64,000 bases of DNA from CAYNRE01 sp964399535 (GCA_964399535.1 CAYNRE010000071.1:375499-439498); one strand, 5' to 3'. Counted from the stretch's first letter, positions 54,096 to 62,179 are shown. Numbers and translations: made by a program. Notes: generated by a model from the sequence alone, not told the origin.

Positions 54096-54536
54096 TCAGT
54101 TGCCCAGATCGTCGGCCAGCGCACCGGCCGGGATGCCGGGTGCTTTGCAGGTCGGCTTGCTCGAACCACGCCGGGCACCGCTGGATCGCTTGGCCGTGGT
54201 CGCTCTCTTGGCCGTGGTCATCGCCTCGGGCTCGCCGAACAGTTGCAGCCGCTCGGCCACGATGCCCAGCTTGCCCGTGTCCCGGTCTTGCCGCAGCCGG
54301 CCGACCACCAGCACCGTATCGCCCTTGCGGCCGCGCTCTGTGATGAACTCGGCCAACTGGCACCAGGCCGTTACGTCAACGAATGTCGTTTCGGCCACCA
54401 GCTCGCCCAGCGGGGTCTTGCGCCGCTCGTCCAGGGCCACGCCGAACGTGGAAAACCTCGCGCTGCTGCGCGCCCGTCGTAGCTCGGGGTCGTGGGTCAA
54501 GTTGCCCACGATGATTACTTGGTTGACGTTCGCCAT
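54096..54536 (-). CDS. ssb: Single-stranded DNA-binding protein
   Basis: A 146-residue SSB. The OB-fold covers residues 1-110: MANVNQVIIVGNLTHDPELR is the canonical start, and ETTFVDVTAWCQLAEFITER and KGDTVLVVGRLRQDR are conserved core strands. The C-terminal tail is basic then ends in ADDLGN; it lacks the usual acidic DDxIPF tip through which cellular SSBs recruit repair proteins. Last gene of the element's leftward operon, 139 bases after the capsid gene. Presumably it protects single-stranded DNA made by the element's own polymerase. Confidence 0.9.
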   Translation of the reverse strand: MANVNQVIIVGNLTHDPELRRARSSARFSTFGVALDERRKTPLGELVAETTFVDVTAWCQLAEFITERGRKGDTVLVVGRLRQDRDTGKLGIVAERLQLFGEPEAMTTAKRATTAKRSSGARRGSSKPTCKAPGIPAGALADDLGN

Positions 54537-54675
54537 GATGCGACCTCGAAGCGCCCCGCCTCACCTCGGCGCCACGTGGAAGCGACGTAGCGGCCGAGGG
54601 GGCAGGGACAATAAGCCGCTCGGCCCAGGGCGTGGAAAAGCAAGGGAACCGCGCCCCGGGCCGGCGGGTCGTGGG

Positions 54676-55998
54676 TTACGAAATGGTGAGAACGTTGAAG
54701 TGATCCGGGCGAAGCACCGCCACGTCAGCCCGCAGGTACGCTCGCACGTAAACCAGCAGGTCACTCAGCGCGTCATTGCTGCCGACCGTCCCCGAGCGGA
54801 ACGTTTCGACGGTCAAATTGGTGCGAACGCCGATTGCCAATTGGCTGAAGTCGCCGACCGTCACCACGCCGCTGGTCTGCTGCTTGCTCACAAGCCGCCG
54901 CAGCGGATTCAAGGCCGGGTGGTCAATCAAGTAATTGCCCGTCCCGTCCTTCAGTTTGCGAACCTGCCCGTTTTGCGTCGGGTGCGTGACCACGGCGCCG
55001 GCCATGCCGTTGGCGTTTTCGATCGGGGTCAGGGCGTCCAACAGATCGTCAAACGCCAGGGCCGTCGTAATCGGCGTTTCGGTGATACCCGCCGTGTTCG
55101 CGATGCCGGTCGGCTCGATGCCGCTTCCCGTGCCACGCAGGGCGACCCGGTCGACCTCAAGCGCCATCGCCTGCGCGATACCGTTTTGCACCAGCTCGAT
55201 AATCCCGCGACCATCCTCGGCCAACTCGACCGGCAAGCCGACGATGCAACCCAAGGTTTTCGGCCGCATAACCAGCGCGCCGAAGGTGGGTTGGCTGGCC
55301 GTGATTCGCGCCGATTCGCCACGCCAGTAGGCGGTCGGGTCGCCCGTGACCTTTACAAACGTCGTTTCGCCCGCCTCAAGAGGCAGGGTCAGCGCGCCGG
55401 CTTGGACACACACCGACTTCGCGCGTGCCAGGTCGATGATTCGCGCCGACATTTGGGACGGAATCGTAAACCCGCCGTCGGCGCCAGTACCGGCCGACAG
55501 CAGATTCTGGATTCGCTCGGGGAGCGAGTCGAACCGCCCGGTGAGTTTCGCCACCAACGCGCGCCCCAGCTCGTTCTCGTCAATGTCGGCAGCGCCGGCT
55601 ACGTGGTTCGCCAACCGGTCTTGCGGGCGAAGAACCGGGGTGCTCTTGCCGTTGCTGTCGGTCAGCCGCATCGGAGCGCTGCTTTCGCCCCACCGCAAAC
55701 CGCGCGGGCCCTGAGAGTCGTCGCGAACGTCGCAGCCGTCGCGGCCGATACGGCGGTCGTATACCGGCCGGTTGTGCTCGGCCTCGATCCCCTCGACTCG
55801 CTCTTGCCGATCGACCGCCGCCGTGAGGGCGTCGTATTGGGTGTTAAGCCGCTCGAACTCGGCCGCATCTTCGGCGCTCCAAGCCGACTGAATTCCGCCA
55901 GCGCGGTTCGTGGCGTCGTCAACGTGCTTCTTCATCGTCGCGCTCAGGTTGCGACGTTCCAGCTTCAATTTTTCCGAAGTGTTCATGATTGCTTTCAT
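54676..55998 (-). CDS. HK97-family phage major capsid protein
   Basis: A 440-residue capsid subunit. Residues 1-85 form a charged helical delta/scaffold-like region (LKLERRNLSATMKKHVDDA). The HK97 fold follows, about 140-440: TGADGGFTIPSQMSARIIDL, GETTFVKVTGDPTAYWRGE, MRPKTLGCIVGLPVELAEDG, ALEVDRVALRGTGSG and the ending YVRAYLRADVAVLRPDHFNVL. No maturation protease is encoded next to it and no portal precedes it, which is unusual because these three genes normally sit together. The start is ATG 55998 or ATG 55986; AAGGA favours the second. It lies after a 176-base gap from the AlpA-like gene, a possible separate promoter. Confidence 0.9.
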   Translation of the reverse strand: MKAIMNTSEKLKLERRNLSATMKKHVDDATNRAGGIQSAWSAEDAAEFERLNTQYDALTAAVDRQERVEGIEAEHNRPVYDRRIGRDGCDVRDDSQGPRGLRWGESSAPMRLTDSNGKSTPVLRPQDRLANHVAGAADIDENELGRALVAKLTGRFDSLPERIQNLLSAGTGADGGFTIPSQMSARIIDLARAKSVCVQAGALTLPLEAGETTFVKVTGDPTAYWRGESARITASQPTFGALVMRPKTLGCIVGLPVELAEDGRGIIELVQNGIAQAMALEVDRVALRGTGSGIEPTGIANTAGITETPITTALAFDDLLDALTPIENANGMAGAVVTHPTQNGQVRKLKDGTGNYLIDHPALNPLRRLVSKQQTSGVVTVGDFSQLAIGVRTNLTVETFRSGTVGSNDALSDLLVYVRAYLRADVAVLRPDHFNVLTIS

Positions 55999-56174
55999 CC
56001 TTGATTGTGGGTCCTAAGAAAATGACGGTGCCGCCGGGCGGGGGCACGCTTCCGCCGCAGCGACACCGCCACAAGGGGCGGGCTTACGCCGCCATCGCGC
56101 CGCCCTCACGCTCGCGACACCACCGCCAGGGTGGAATAGCAATCGCTCGGGTAGCGCGGGGAGAACAGATTGTG

Positions 56175-56399
56175 TCAGGCGGTTTCGGTCAGGGCCTCGG
56201 TCTGCTTTTGGGCCTCAGTCGATGCCTTTTCCAAGAACTCGACGATTTGCTTTTCCGACCACCGCAGCCGGCAGCCAAGCCGCATCGGTGCGGGGAAACG
56301 GCCGTCGTTCCACCAATTGCGAATCGAGCGAGTCGATACGCCAAGCCACTCGGCCACGTCGATTAGGTCCAACAGTTTCGGCCGTTCGTTCATGGTCAT
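56175..56399 (-). CDS. AlpA/excisionase-like helix-turn-helix protein
   Basis: A 74-residue MerR/AlpA-type DNA-binding protein. LLDLIDVAEWLGVSTRSIRN is the helix-turn-helix, followed by WWNDGRFPAPMRLGCRLRW, the wing and 'RxGxxxRW' turn shared by excisionases and AlpA regulators. The tail is a short glutamate/lysine helix. Its ATG overlaps the previous gene's TGA (56396-56399), so translation is coupled. It probably acts as recombination directionality factor or as regulator of the downstream capsid/SSB genes. Confidence 0.85.
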   Translation of the reverse strand: MTMNERPKLLDLIDVAEWLGVSTRSIRNWWNDGRFPAPMRLGCRLRWSEKQIVEFLEKASTEAQKQTEALTETA

Positions 56400-56815
56400 G
56401 ATTCCTTAACGGGTAGTGGTTCGTCGAGATTCACACCGGCAGCGTCGGCCAGGTCGCAGACCAGGCCGGCCAGGGCGCCCAGGGCCAGCGAATGGACCAG
56501 TTTGGCCAACCGCTCGATGCCCGGGCTCGTTACCGCACCGTGTAAGCAGAAGGCCCACAGGGCGGCCCCCACGAAATGGTTCGGGCTCCACTGGTCGATT
56601 TGCAGCGGCACCACCTCGGCCGTCATTGATTCCCGCCGGCACTTCTCGCCGAGTAGGCTCGCGTGCAGCCACAGGCGGAGCGGCGGGTCGGGCAGGCCCA
56701 GGGGCGGGCAGGCCGTGGCAACAATCAACGCCCCCAAGTCTGCGTCGGACAGGCGCGCGATTGCGTCGTTTAGTCGGGGCTCGATTTCGGTCGTGTTCAG
56801 GCGCTCGGTGTTCAT
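56396..56815 (-). CDS. Hypothetical element protein
   Basis: A 139-residue protein of unknown function with hydrophobic helices (ADLGALIVATACPPLGLP, LVHSLALGALAGLVCDLADA) but no clear transmembrane segment. GGAAG precedes the ATG by nine bases, and its stop overlaps the next gene's start by four bases, both good evidence that it is translated. The gene before it ends 25 bases upstream. Confidence 0.65.
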   Translation of the reverse strand: MNTERLNTTEIEPRLNDAIARLSDADLGALIVATACPPLGLPDPPLRLWLHASLLGEKCRRESMTAEVVPLQIDQWSPNHFVGAALWAFCLHGAVTSPGIERLAKLVHSLALGALAGLVCDLADAAGVNLDEPLPVKES

Positions 56816-56840
56816 GTTGTGATTCTTCCCGTTCTTGCAA

Positions 56841-57107
56841 TTAAAGGGAACCCGGTTTTGAGTAGGTCTGTGCTACCACTTGCTTATTTCGCTCCGGCCG
56901 ATGGCCACAGCCGCCACGCTGGCGCCGGCAACCGACATACCGAACCAAATAGGGGCCGCACCGCCGCGAGTTAAGAACGCCCAGCCGCCGGCCGCAGCGC
57001 GGGCAACGGGCTTGCACGTGCGGGCCGGGTGCGGCACCGCCGGGCGGCAGAGGGCAATAAGCCGGCTCGGCCGTCGCCGGCGCGGTAGTGGGTGCCGTGG
57101 TGTTCAT
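56841..57107 (-). CDS. Zinc-ribbon protein, Ogr/Delta-like
   Basis: An 88-residue protein with a Thr/Ala/Pro-rich start and a four-cysteine cluster: CPRCGRR (residues 35-41) followed by CGPYLVRYVGC and GGCGHRP. The spacing recalls Ogr/Delta zinc fingers, phage P2/P4 late-gene activators, which recruit RNA polymerase for capsid-gene transcription; in satellite P4 the Delta protein does this with a helper phage. GGAGGG lies seven bases before the ATG. The match rests on cysteine pattern and context only, and other zinc ribbons are possible. Confidence 0.6.
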   Translation of the reverse strand: MNTTAPTTAPATAEPAYCPLPPGGAAPGPHVQARCPRCGRRLGVLNSRRCGPYLVRYVGCRRQRGGCGHRPERNKQVVAQTYSKPGSL

Positions 57108-57221
57108 ACTGCTGCCCTCCGTTGCAGCGGATTAAGGGTCAGTCCGAATTTCGTCCGGAAATGTTCAACGCTTACGCATGGTGTACGGCCTTCGCCCTGT
57201 CCACAATTTGACCACCCCCCC

Positions 57222-57503
57222 CTACACCTTGCCGCGTGCCTTGAGGGCGTTGCATGACTCGCACAGCGGTTGCCAGTTCCCAACGTCCCAGAACAACGCA
57301 ACGTCGCCACGATGCGGCTTGATATGGTCCGTGTGTTTCGCAGGGACGGTCTTGCCTTGCTTCTCATGTATGGCGCACAGCGGATTCATGGCCAAGAACT
57401 CTCGCGATGCTTTCTTCCACCTGCGGTCGTTGTACAGCCGGCTTGCCGCGCTGGTCGTGCGGCTCGGCTTGGTCCAACGGAATCGCTTGGCGGGAATGCT
57501 CAT
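57222..57503 (-). CDS. HNH endonuclease
   Basis: A 93-residue HNH nuclease. HTDHIKPHRGD supplies the first His and metal-site residues, WDVGNWQPLCESCNALKA the Asn and the final CxxC-type zinc/His region; NPLCAIHEKQG forms the first zinc-knuckle half. Small HNH proteins in phages usually sit near the terminase and help packaging; here no terminase follows. The ATG overlaps the preceding TGA (57500-57503). Confidence 0.85.
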   Translation of the reverse strand: MSIPAKRFRWTKPSRTTSAASRLYNDRRWKKASREFLAMNPLCAIHEKQGKTVPAKHTDHIKPHRGDVALFWDVGNWQPLCESCNALKARGKV

Positions 57504-57720
57504 TTCTCACCCCCTGGCGACACAATTGCGGTTTCCCCATCGACGGACAGGATTCGCCGGCAGCCGTTCGGCGCTTTCGCGATATTGGCCACTTGTAACC
57601 CCTTCCGTTCCCGCCGTTCACGAATAGCGAGAGCACACCTTGAGAGATTCCAGCTTCCCGGGCGATCGCGTATTGGGTTTTCGGGCGTGCCAGGATCGCC
57701 CGCGGTTCCCACCCACCTAC
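57500..57720 (-). pseudogene. XRE-type HTH gene with apparent frameshift
   Basis: One frame reads TQYAIAREAGISQGVLSLFV, a textbook XRE helix-turn-helix, and then degenerates. The frame one base back continues with RERKGLQVANIAKAP and ends in TGA overlapping the HNH start. Joined by a -1 shift near 57617 the two parts make a normal small regulator. A GTG at 57712 opens the second frame but gives no known domain upstream of the shift. The gene may carry a real mutation, a sequencing error or a programmed shift. The start is not clear. Confidence 0.4.
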
Positions 57721-58133
57721 GATCGTTCGGGGGGCGGCCTCGGTGGCTCGGGCGCTTCCAGAATCGTTACCTCGGGCGCCGCCCCGCGCCGGGTGCAAAG
57801 CCGCACCAGCCCGCGCCGCTCTAGCTGGCGAAGGGCCCGATAGGCCACGTGGCGCCCCACGCCAAAGGCTTCGGCCTTGCTGGGTTCCCATTTCACTACC
57901 CGCCGCCGCTGGAGCCCGGCCAGGTGCCAGAGCACCACGGCCACGTGCAGGCCCTTCCCCCGGCCCGTTGCGGCCGCCGAGAGCCAATCCCAGGGGATCG
58001 GCCCCCGCAGGAAGCGGGCTCCCGGTTTATGTCGGGGCGGCCGCGTCGATGGGGGGACCGGCCCAGCGGTCGGGGTGCTAGTGGTCAAGGCCCCGGCGGC
58101 CAGTCGCAGTCGGTCCAGGTCCAGGTTGGGCAT
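57717..58133 (-). CDS. Winged-helix-like element protein
   Basis: A 138-residue protein. A proline-rich N-terminus is followed by GLHVAVVLWHLAGLQRRRVV and GVGRHVAYRALRQLERRGLV, the helices of a winged helix-turn-helix, with a strand (LVRLCTRRGAAPEVTIL) as the wing. This is typical of replication-initiator or MarR/RepA-like regulators, but no family is certain. It lies 20 bases after the DNA polymerase gene in the same operon. Confidence 0.65.
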   Translation of the reverse strand: MPNLDLDRLRLAAGALTTSTPTAGPVPPSTRPPRHKPGARFLRGPIPWDWLSAAATGRGKGLHVAVVLWHLAGLQRRRVVKWEPSKAEAFGVGRHVAYRALRQLERRGLVRLCTRRGAAPEVTILEAPEPPRPPPERS

Positions 58134-58153
58134 GGCTGCCTACTACCTACTAT

Positions 58154-60010
58154 CTAAGAGATAAAGAGACTGGACGGGTGTAGCTTGGAGCTACAGGTTT
58201 GGGTGCAAAATGCACCATCCCCCGTTGGCGGGTCAGGCTCCGTTTGCTCCGCTTCCAGCTCGGCCAAAATCCCGCAGACGGTTTCCCACATTCGTTCACC
58301 GCGGGGGTCCAGGTAGCGGTCAGGGTGGGCGACGATCTTAGCTTCGGTTCGCAGCTCGAAGCCGCCCAGCACCAGCGCCGAGGCTTCGGCCATCGCCCGT
58401 TGGGTCGCCTCGATCGTTTCGCCGATCCGCTCGGCCGGGCCCTCGACCAGCAGCGCGTCATGCACGGGGGCACAAACGCAAACCCCCCGCTCCGTCGCCA
58501 GGCAGCAGGCCAGCCGCAGCATTTCGGCGCCGTTGGCTTGCATCGGAAAATTGCTCAGGCTCCGCGGGTTCGCCTCGGCTCCCACGTGAACCCGCCAGCC
58601 AAACACGGCCCATAGGTGGCCCCGCAGCATGGCATGATCGACGGCCGCTTGGCTCCAGCGCCAGAACCGGGGGTAGGTTTCCCGGTGCAGCCGCAGCAGT
58701 TCCCGGGCATACGCTTCGGGCTGGCCGATCCGCTGGGCTAACGATTTTTCGCCCATGCCATACTGCGTCGCCAAAATGCACGCTTTGAATCGCTCGCGCT
58801 CGGGGCCGTGGGTTTTCTTGGTGGCGTCGGCGGGCACTGCCCCCGCTTGTTTGGCGAAAGCTAGGTACGGGTCGCCCGAGTGGTAGGCTTCGGCCATCGC
58901 CCCGTCGCCCGAGAGGGCGGCCGCGATTCCAAACTCTTGCTGTTCGAAGTCCAAGTATCCCACAGCCCGGCCCGGCCTCGGTTGGATCAGGGCTCGCAGC
59001 CAGGCCGAGGGCCCGAAAATGAATCGCGAATTGCTCGGCTGGTTGCGGCCGGTCTTGCTGGCGAACGCCGAGAGTAGGCATCGGTTCCGCCCGTCGGTTC
59101 CCACGGCAAGATCGTTCAGCCGCAACTCGCCCAGGGTATGACGCAATTCGCGGAGCGGCGCCACGGTCGGGTGGGCCTTGGCCATTCCGCGGAAGGTGTC
59201 ATCGTCCAGCGCCAGCGCGCCCGATTCGAGCCGCGGCCAGGGGATACCGGCTTGCACCAACCAGCCCGCGAACCGCTCGGCCTTGAACGTCTGCCCCTCA
59301 TAAACACCGAATTCCCGATCGACGGCCCCGATCAGGCGGCCCTTGATCGCGTCCCAGTTGCTCCGCAGCCGGCCCAGGGTTGCCGTGTCGATCGGCACCC
59401 CGGCCCATTCAATCCGTGCGGCAGCGGCCATATACCGGCCCCGCAGCAGGGCCCGGGGCAGGTCGATCCTAGGGGCCATCGCCGGCAGCAGCCTGGCCAG
59501 GGCCCGCACGTCCGTTTCGCAGTAGTCCAAGAGGGCCGCCCGCTCGGCCGCCGTGTAGTGCCCACCCCGCATGGCCAGGGCCCGCATGGTTTCCTTCTCG
59601 GCCGCTTCGATCGCAGGCAGCCCGTGATAGGCCAGGGCCCCGAGTAGGCCGTTTCCGCAGGGCACCGGCAGCCCCGAAGTGTGACAGCGGAATTCGGCGT
59701 AAAGGTCGAGCACCCGGGCCGGCATGGGCCAGCCCAGGGCCAGGTGGCAGCCCAGTTCCGCCGAGGCGTAATAGGCCACGTAGAGCGAGCGCGGGCCCAG
59801 GTCGAACGGTGGGTGGCCCAGGGCCCGCAGTTCGTCGGCCCACAGCCGCAGGGTCCGGCCGGTCCGTAATTCGGTCGCCACCAGGCACAGCGGGTCGGGC
59901 CGCTCGCCGGGAGGGGCCGTAAACTCGAAGTCTACGGCCCACACCTCGGCGAACGATTCCCAATCGCCGCCCCGCGTGGTGAACAGCTCCACCGCCGCGG
60001 GCTGGGTCAC
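58154..60010 (-). CDS. Family A DNA polymerase with 3'-5' exonuclease domain
   Basis: A 618-residue polymerase. The exonuclease domain starts with AVDFEF (residues 26-31, Exo I Asp/Glu) and includes LLDYCETDVRALARLL, the YxxxD-type region. The polymerase domain has motif A YLDFEQQEFG (about 352-361), motif B RERFKACILATQYGMG (403-418) and motif C APVHDALLVEGP (513-524), with the catalytic aspartates present in A and C. The compact size resembles phage enzymes such as those of T7-like viruses. The GTG start overlaps the previous stop (GTGA, 60007-60010). It implies the element replicates itself after excision. No helicase or primase was recognised beside it. Confidence 0.93.
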   Translation of the reverse strand: MTQPAAVELFTTRGGDWESFAEVWAVDFEFTAPPGERPDPLCLVATELRTGRTLRLWADELRALGHPPFDLGPRSLYVAYYASAELGCHLALGWPMPARVLDLYAEFRCHTSGLPVPCGNGLLGALAYHGLPAIEAAEKETMRALAMRGGHYTAAERAALLDYCETDVRALARLLPAMAPRIDLPRALLRGRYMAAAARIEWAGVPIDTATLGRLRSNWDAIKGRLIGAVDREFGVYEGQTFKAERFAGWLVQAGIPWPRLESGALALDDDTFRGMAKAHPTVAPLRELRHTLGELRLNDLAVGTDGRNRCLLSAFASKTGRNQPSNSRFIFGPSAWLRALIQPRPGRAVGYLDFEQQEFGIAAALSGDGAMAEAYHSGDPYLAFAKQAGAVPADATKKTHGPERERFKACILATQYGMGEKSLAQRIGQPEAYARELLRLHRETYPRFWRWSQAAVDHAMLRGHLWAVFGWRVHVGAEANPRSLSNFPMQANGAEMLRLACCLATERGVCVCAPVHDALLVEGPAERIGETIEATQRAMAEASALVLGGFELRTEAKIVAHPDRYLDPRGERMWETVCGILAELEAEQTEPDPPTGDGAFCTQTCSSKLHPSSLFIS

Positions 60011-60627
60011 GATTCACCCCGCAGCTTCCGTAGCACGGGATGGGCCAGGTCCGCCACGTAACGATCACGAAACGCGATCCGCAGTAGCTCCGCGAAACTT
60101 GCTTCGGGCCAGGTGGGGTCGGGCAAGTCGCCTTGCGCCTGGCACACTTCGTACGCGCCGAGGCTCATGTTTGATTGCACCCGCACCCAACAGCCCCGGG
60201 CCAGCTCGGCCGCTTCCAAGGCGGATCGGCTCCATTCGTCCAATTTGCCGTCCGCACCGGGCAGCCGGATCGGCCAGAGGAACACCACCCCTTGCCGGTT
60301 GACCGCTGTAACCAGCGCCCGAGGGCCGAACGTCGATTCGGCCGCCAGGCTGGGCCACAGCGCCGGGTCGATCAGGTAGGTTTCGCGATCCTCTTTCAGT
60401 TCGAGAACCGCTGTCTCGATCCGGTAGGCCGGGTCCGGGTGGGTCTGGACAAACCAGCTTTTATCCGGCTTGCGGCAGGGGACGGTTAATAGCGCTTTCT
60501 TGACCAGCACGCTGGCCGCGAAGTCTTGGGAAAGCCGCAGCCGTGCCGGGTCGAACGGATCGGGCCCGGCCGCTTCGGCAGTCGGTTGGTTGTTGTTGGC
60601 ACCGGTCGATAGAATCACGTCTGACAT
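60007..60627 (-). CDS. Conserved hypothetical protein upstream of the polymerase
   Basis: A 206-residue protein without a named domain that I recognise. It begins with a disordered stretch and then DPFDPARLRLSQDFAASVLV, followed by RKPDKSWFVQTHPDP, VLELKEDRETYLIDPALW, GVVFLWPIRLPGADGKLDEW and a C-terminal helical part. The motif-dense, charged sequence suggests a conserved replication-associated protein. Its stop overlaps the polymerase start by four bases, so the two are translationally coupled and may act together. GGAG precedes the ATG. Confidence 0.8.
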   Translation of the reverse strand: MSDVILSTGANNNQPTAEAAGPDPFDPARLRLSQDFAASVLVKKALLTVPCRKPDKSWFVQTHPDPAYRIETAVLELKEDRETYLIDPALWPSLAAESTFGPRALVTAVNRQGVVFLWPIRLPGADGKLDEWSRSALEAAELARGCWVRVQSNMSLGAYEVCQAQGDLPDPTWPEASFAELLRIAFRDRYVADLAHPVLRKLRGES

Positions 60628-60651
60628 AGCGGACAGTCTCCATACTGGGGG

Positions 60652-60903
60652 CTACAAGCGGGCGGCCGAATCAGGGCCGCTCGTTTCGTTTTCAGGGTGA
60701 GAGAGAAATGCGAACACCAATTGCCCGGGCAGTTTCCGCCGCCTCGGGGTGGTGTGGGCAGGCCCAGCCGATCGCCGGGCTGGTCGCCGTCTGGGGAGTC
60801 GCAGACCACGGCCGCAGTCCGCGCACAGATCAGCCGGGCCCCAAAGGGTCGGCACTGCGAAATAGACCGGGCGGGCCAGTTGGCAAAGTCGGCAGGTGCT
60901 CAT
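60652..60903 (-). CDS. Small four-cysteine protein
   Basis: An 83-residue protein. CRLCQLARP and LCADCGRG near the N-terminus form two CxxC pairs about 20 residues apart, a probable zinc-binding knuckle. The rest is basic and low in complexity. Its start overlaps the DUF1580 gene's stop by four bases (ATGA, 60900-60903), which supports it as a translated gene of the operon. Confidence 0.6.
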   Translation of the reverse strand: MSTCRLCQLARPVYFAVPTLWGPADLCADCGRGLRLPRRRPARRSAGPAHTTPRRRKLPGQLVFAFLSHPENETSGPDSAARL

Positions 60904-61214
60904 ACCGCACCCCCAATCCCGGCCTCATCCAGGATTCGCTCGGCGGCAGCAATTTCCCGCCGCCGCTGTCGCGTGGTCGCCGCCGGGGTGGGCTCGGTGT
61001 GCCCACTCAGCCGGGCGAAAAATCGCCCGAGGGCCTCGCGTGATGTGCAGCGGGTGGCGCCTACCTGAATTGATTCGAGCACTACGCCACGGCAACCGCC
61101 GATGGTCCAGCGGTAAAGGCAAGAAACGTGCGGCCGTTTGCCGCACCGCCGGCCGGGGAGCATCCGGGCGGCCTCACTCAGGCTCACTAGCTGTTCCGTC
61201 GATACGTCGATCAT
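60900..61214 (-). CDS. DUF1580-type protein
   Basis: A 104-residue protein resembling DUF1580, a small family known mainly from planctomycetes. The start IDVSTEQLVSLSEAARMLPG and the YRWTIGGCRGVVLESIQVG block look like a helix-turn-helix of the AlpA/MerR kind (SLSEAARML ... SCLYRW). The second half is a basic helix. AAGGAG lies about eight bases before the ATG. First gene of the long operon, so probably its regulator or the element's replication-control protein. Confidence 0.75.
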   Translation of the reverse strand: MIDVSTEQLVSLSEAARMLPGRRCGKRPHVSCLYRWTIGGCRGVVLESIQVGATRCTSREALGRFFARLSGHTEPTPAATTRQRRREIAAAERILDEAGIGGAV

Positions 61215-61319
61215 TAGGGGGTCTCCTTACCACTAAGGCGCGAGCCGTGCGGCTCACTTACCCCCTAATTTTTTCCCCTCCTCGGTTTTGCAGCGAGGCA
61301 CTCCCCCGGAAAAAACATG

Positions 61320-61342
61320 AAAAAACCCGGCTTGTTCGGGCT
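61320..61342 (-). terminator. Possible intrinsic terminator after the integrase block
   Basis: On the minus strand a short stem AGCCCG/CGGGTT is followed by a run of six T. It lies just after the hypothetical gene that ends at 61394 and before the DUF1580 operon. The stem is short, and it overlaps the 11-bp repeats. Confidence 0.45.
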
Positions 61343-61363
61343 ATGTTCGCACTACGTTCGCAC
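61331..61363. repeat. Three tandem 11-bp repeats, iteron-like
   Basis: CTTGTTCGGGC, TATGTTCGCAC and TACGTTCGCAC follow one another without gaps. Copies 2 and 3 differ at one base, copy 1 at four or fewer from each. They lie in the only sizeable non-coding gap before the replication operon. Eleven-base phasing puts each copy on the same helix face, as in iterons of replication origins or multi-site operators. Confidence 0.6.
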
Positions 61364-61393
61364 AAGGGCGAAATTGCCCGGCCAGCAGCACGG

Positions 61394-62179
61394 CTATTTA
61401 TCAAAAATCGCCGCGCTAAAGCGCTGGTAGCTCTCCGGCAGATTGGCCGCCCAGGCCGGGTTGAGGGCCACCAGGGCAGCCCGGGCCCTGCCGTAATGGA
61501 ACCACGCGGGCCGTGTGCCCGCCGCCGGTTCGACCGGATCGAGAACCACCTTCGCGCGCCACAGAGCCATGCGCAGGGCGGTGGGCGTTTTGCCAAGGGC
61601 TTTGCCTAAGTCAGCGAGCCTGACCCGCTCGTGCTCACCCCCGTTCGGCGCGCGACGATCGGCCCAGGCCGCCAGCACCTTACCCCGCTCGTACCGTATG
61701 CCGGCTGCAATCTGCCCCTCGGGAAAATCGGGGAAGTCGCGCAGGGCCGATACCGTGTGCCCATTGCCGATCTCGAACCACTTGGTCGATGGCACCGAAA
61801 GCGCGATCGGGTCATCGTCGCACAGCCCGAGGCATACCCGATACCGCTGATCGTCGGGCATGTTCGCGCCGGCAACCCTCAGCCGCAGCGCTAGGCACAA
61901 GCCGAAGGCCGCCCAGTGGGCGTTGGCGAAGCTCATTTTCAGGCCGTCGATGGTCAATAGACCGGTCGAAAACCGGGTCAGCCAATCCAGCGGCCCGGGT
62001 GGCAGGCAGTCCAGTGCCTCCATTTCACCTTGAAACATTTCGTGTAGGGTGGCCTGCGCTTGCGCGTTATGCCACCCGCGAGCCTGACGCACCGCCAGCC
62101 GCACCGTGCCGGGCAGATCGCCCAGGCGCCGGGAACCCTTCTCAAATCGGGCCGGGTCGAACCCTTTGGGCCACACCAT
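61394..62179 (-). CDS. Hypothetical element protein next to the integrase
   Basis: A 261-residue protein with no recognised domain. It starts WPKGFDPARFEKGSRRLGDL, has a central segment FANAHWAAFGLCLALRLRV, and near the C-terminus a helix-turn-helix-like stretch RLADLGKALGKTPTALRMAL. The ATG at 62179 has TAGGTG upstream; a longer frame to 62242 adds histidine/arginine-rich residues that do not look native. It shares a transcript direction with the integrase, 116 bases after it. A regulatory or replication role is possible. Confidence 0.65.
   Translation of the reverse strand: MVWPKGFDPARFEKGSRRLGDLPGTVRLAVRQARGWHNAQAQATLHEMFQGEMEALDCLPPGPLDWLTRFSTGLLTIDGLKMSFANAHWAAFGLCLALRLRVAGANMPDDQRYRVCLGLCDDDPIALSVPSTKWFEIGNGHTVSALRDFPDFPEGQIAAGIRYERGKVLAAWADRRAPNGGEHERVRLADLGKALGKTPTALRMALWRAKVVLDPVEPAAGTRPAWFHYGRARAALVALNPAWAANLPESYQRFSAAIFDK

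Noticed and set aside
54100..56004. A 634-codon plus-strand frame across the SSB and capsid genes
   Set aside because: It runs opposite two well-recognised genes and is rich in Arg, Ser and Pro, as expected of a shadow frame.
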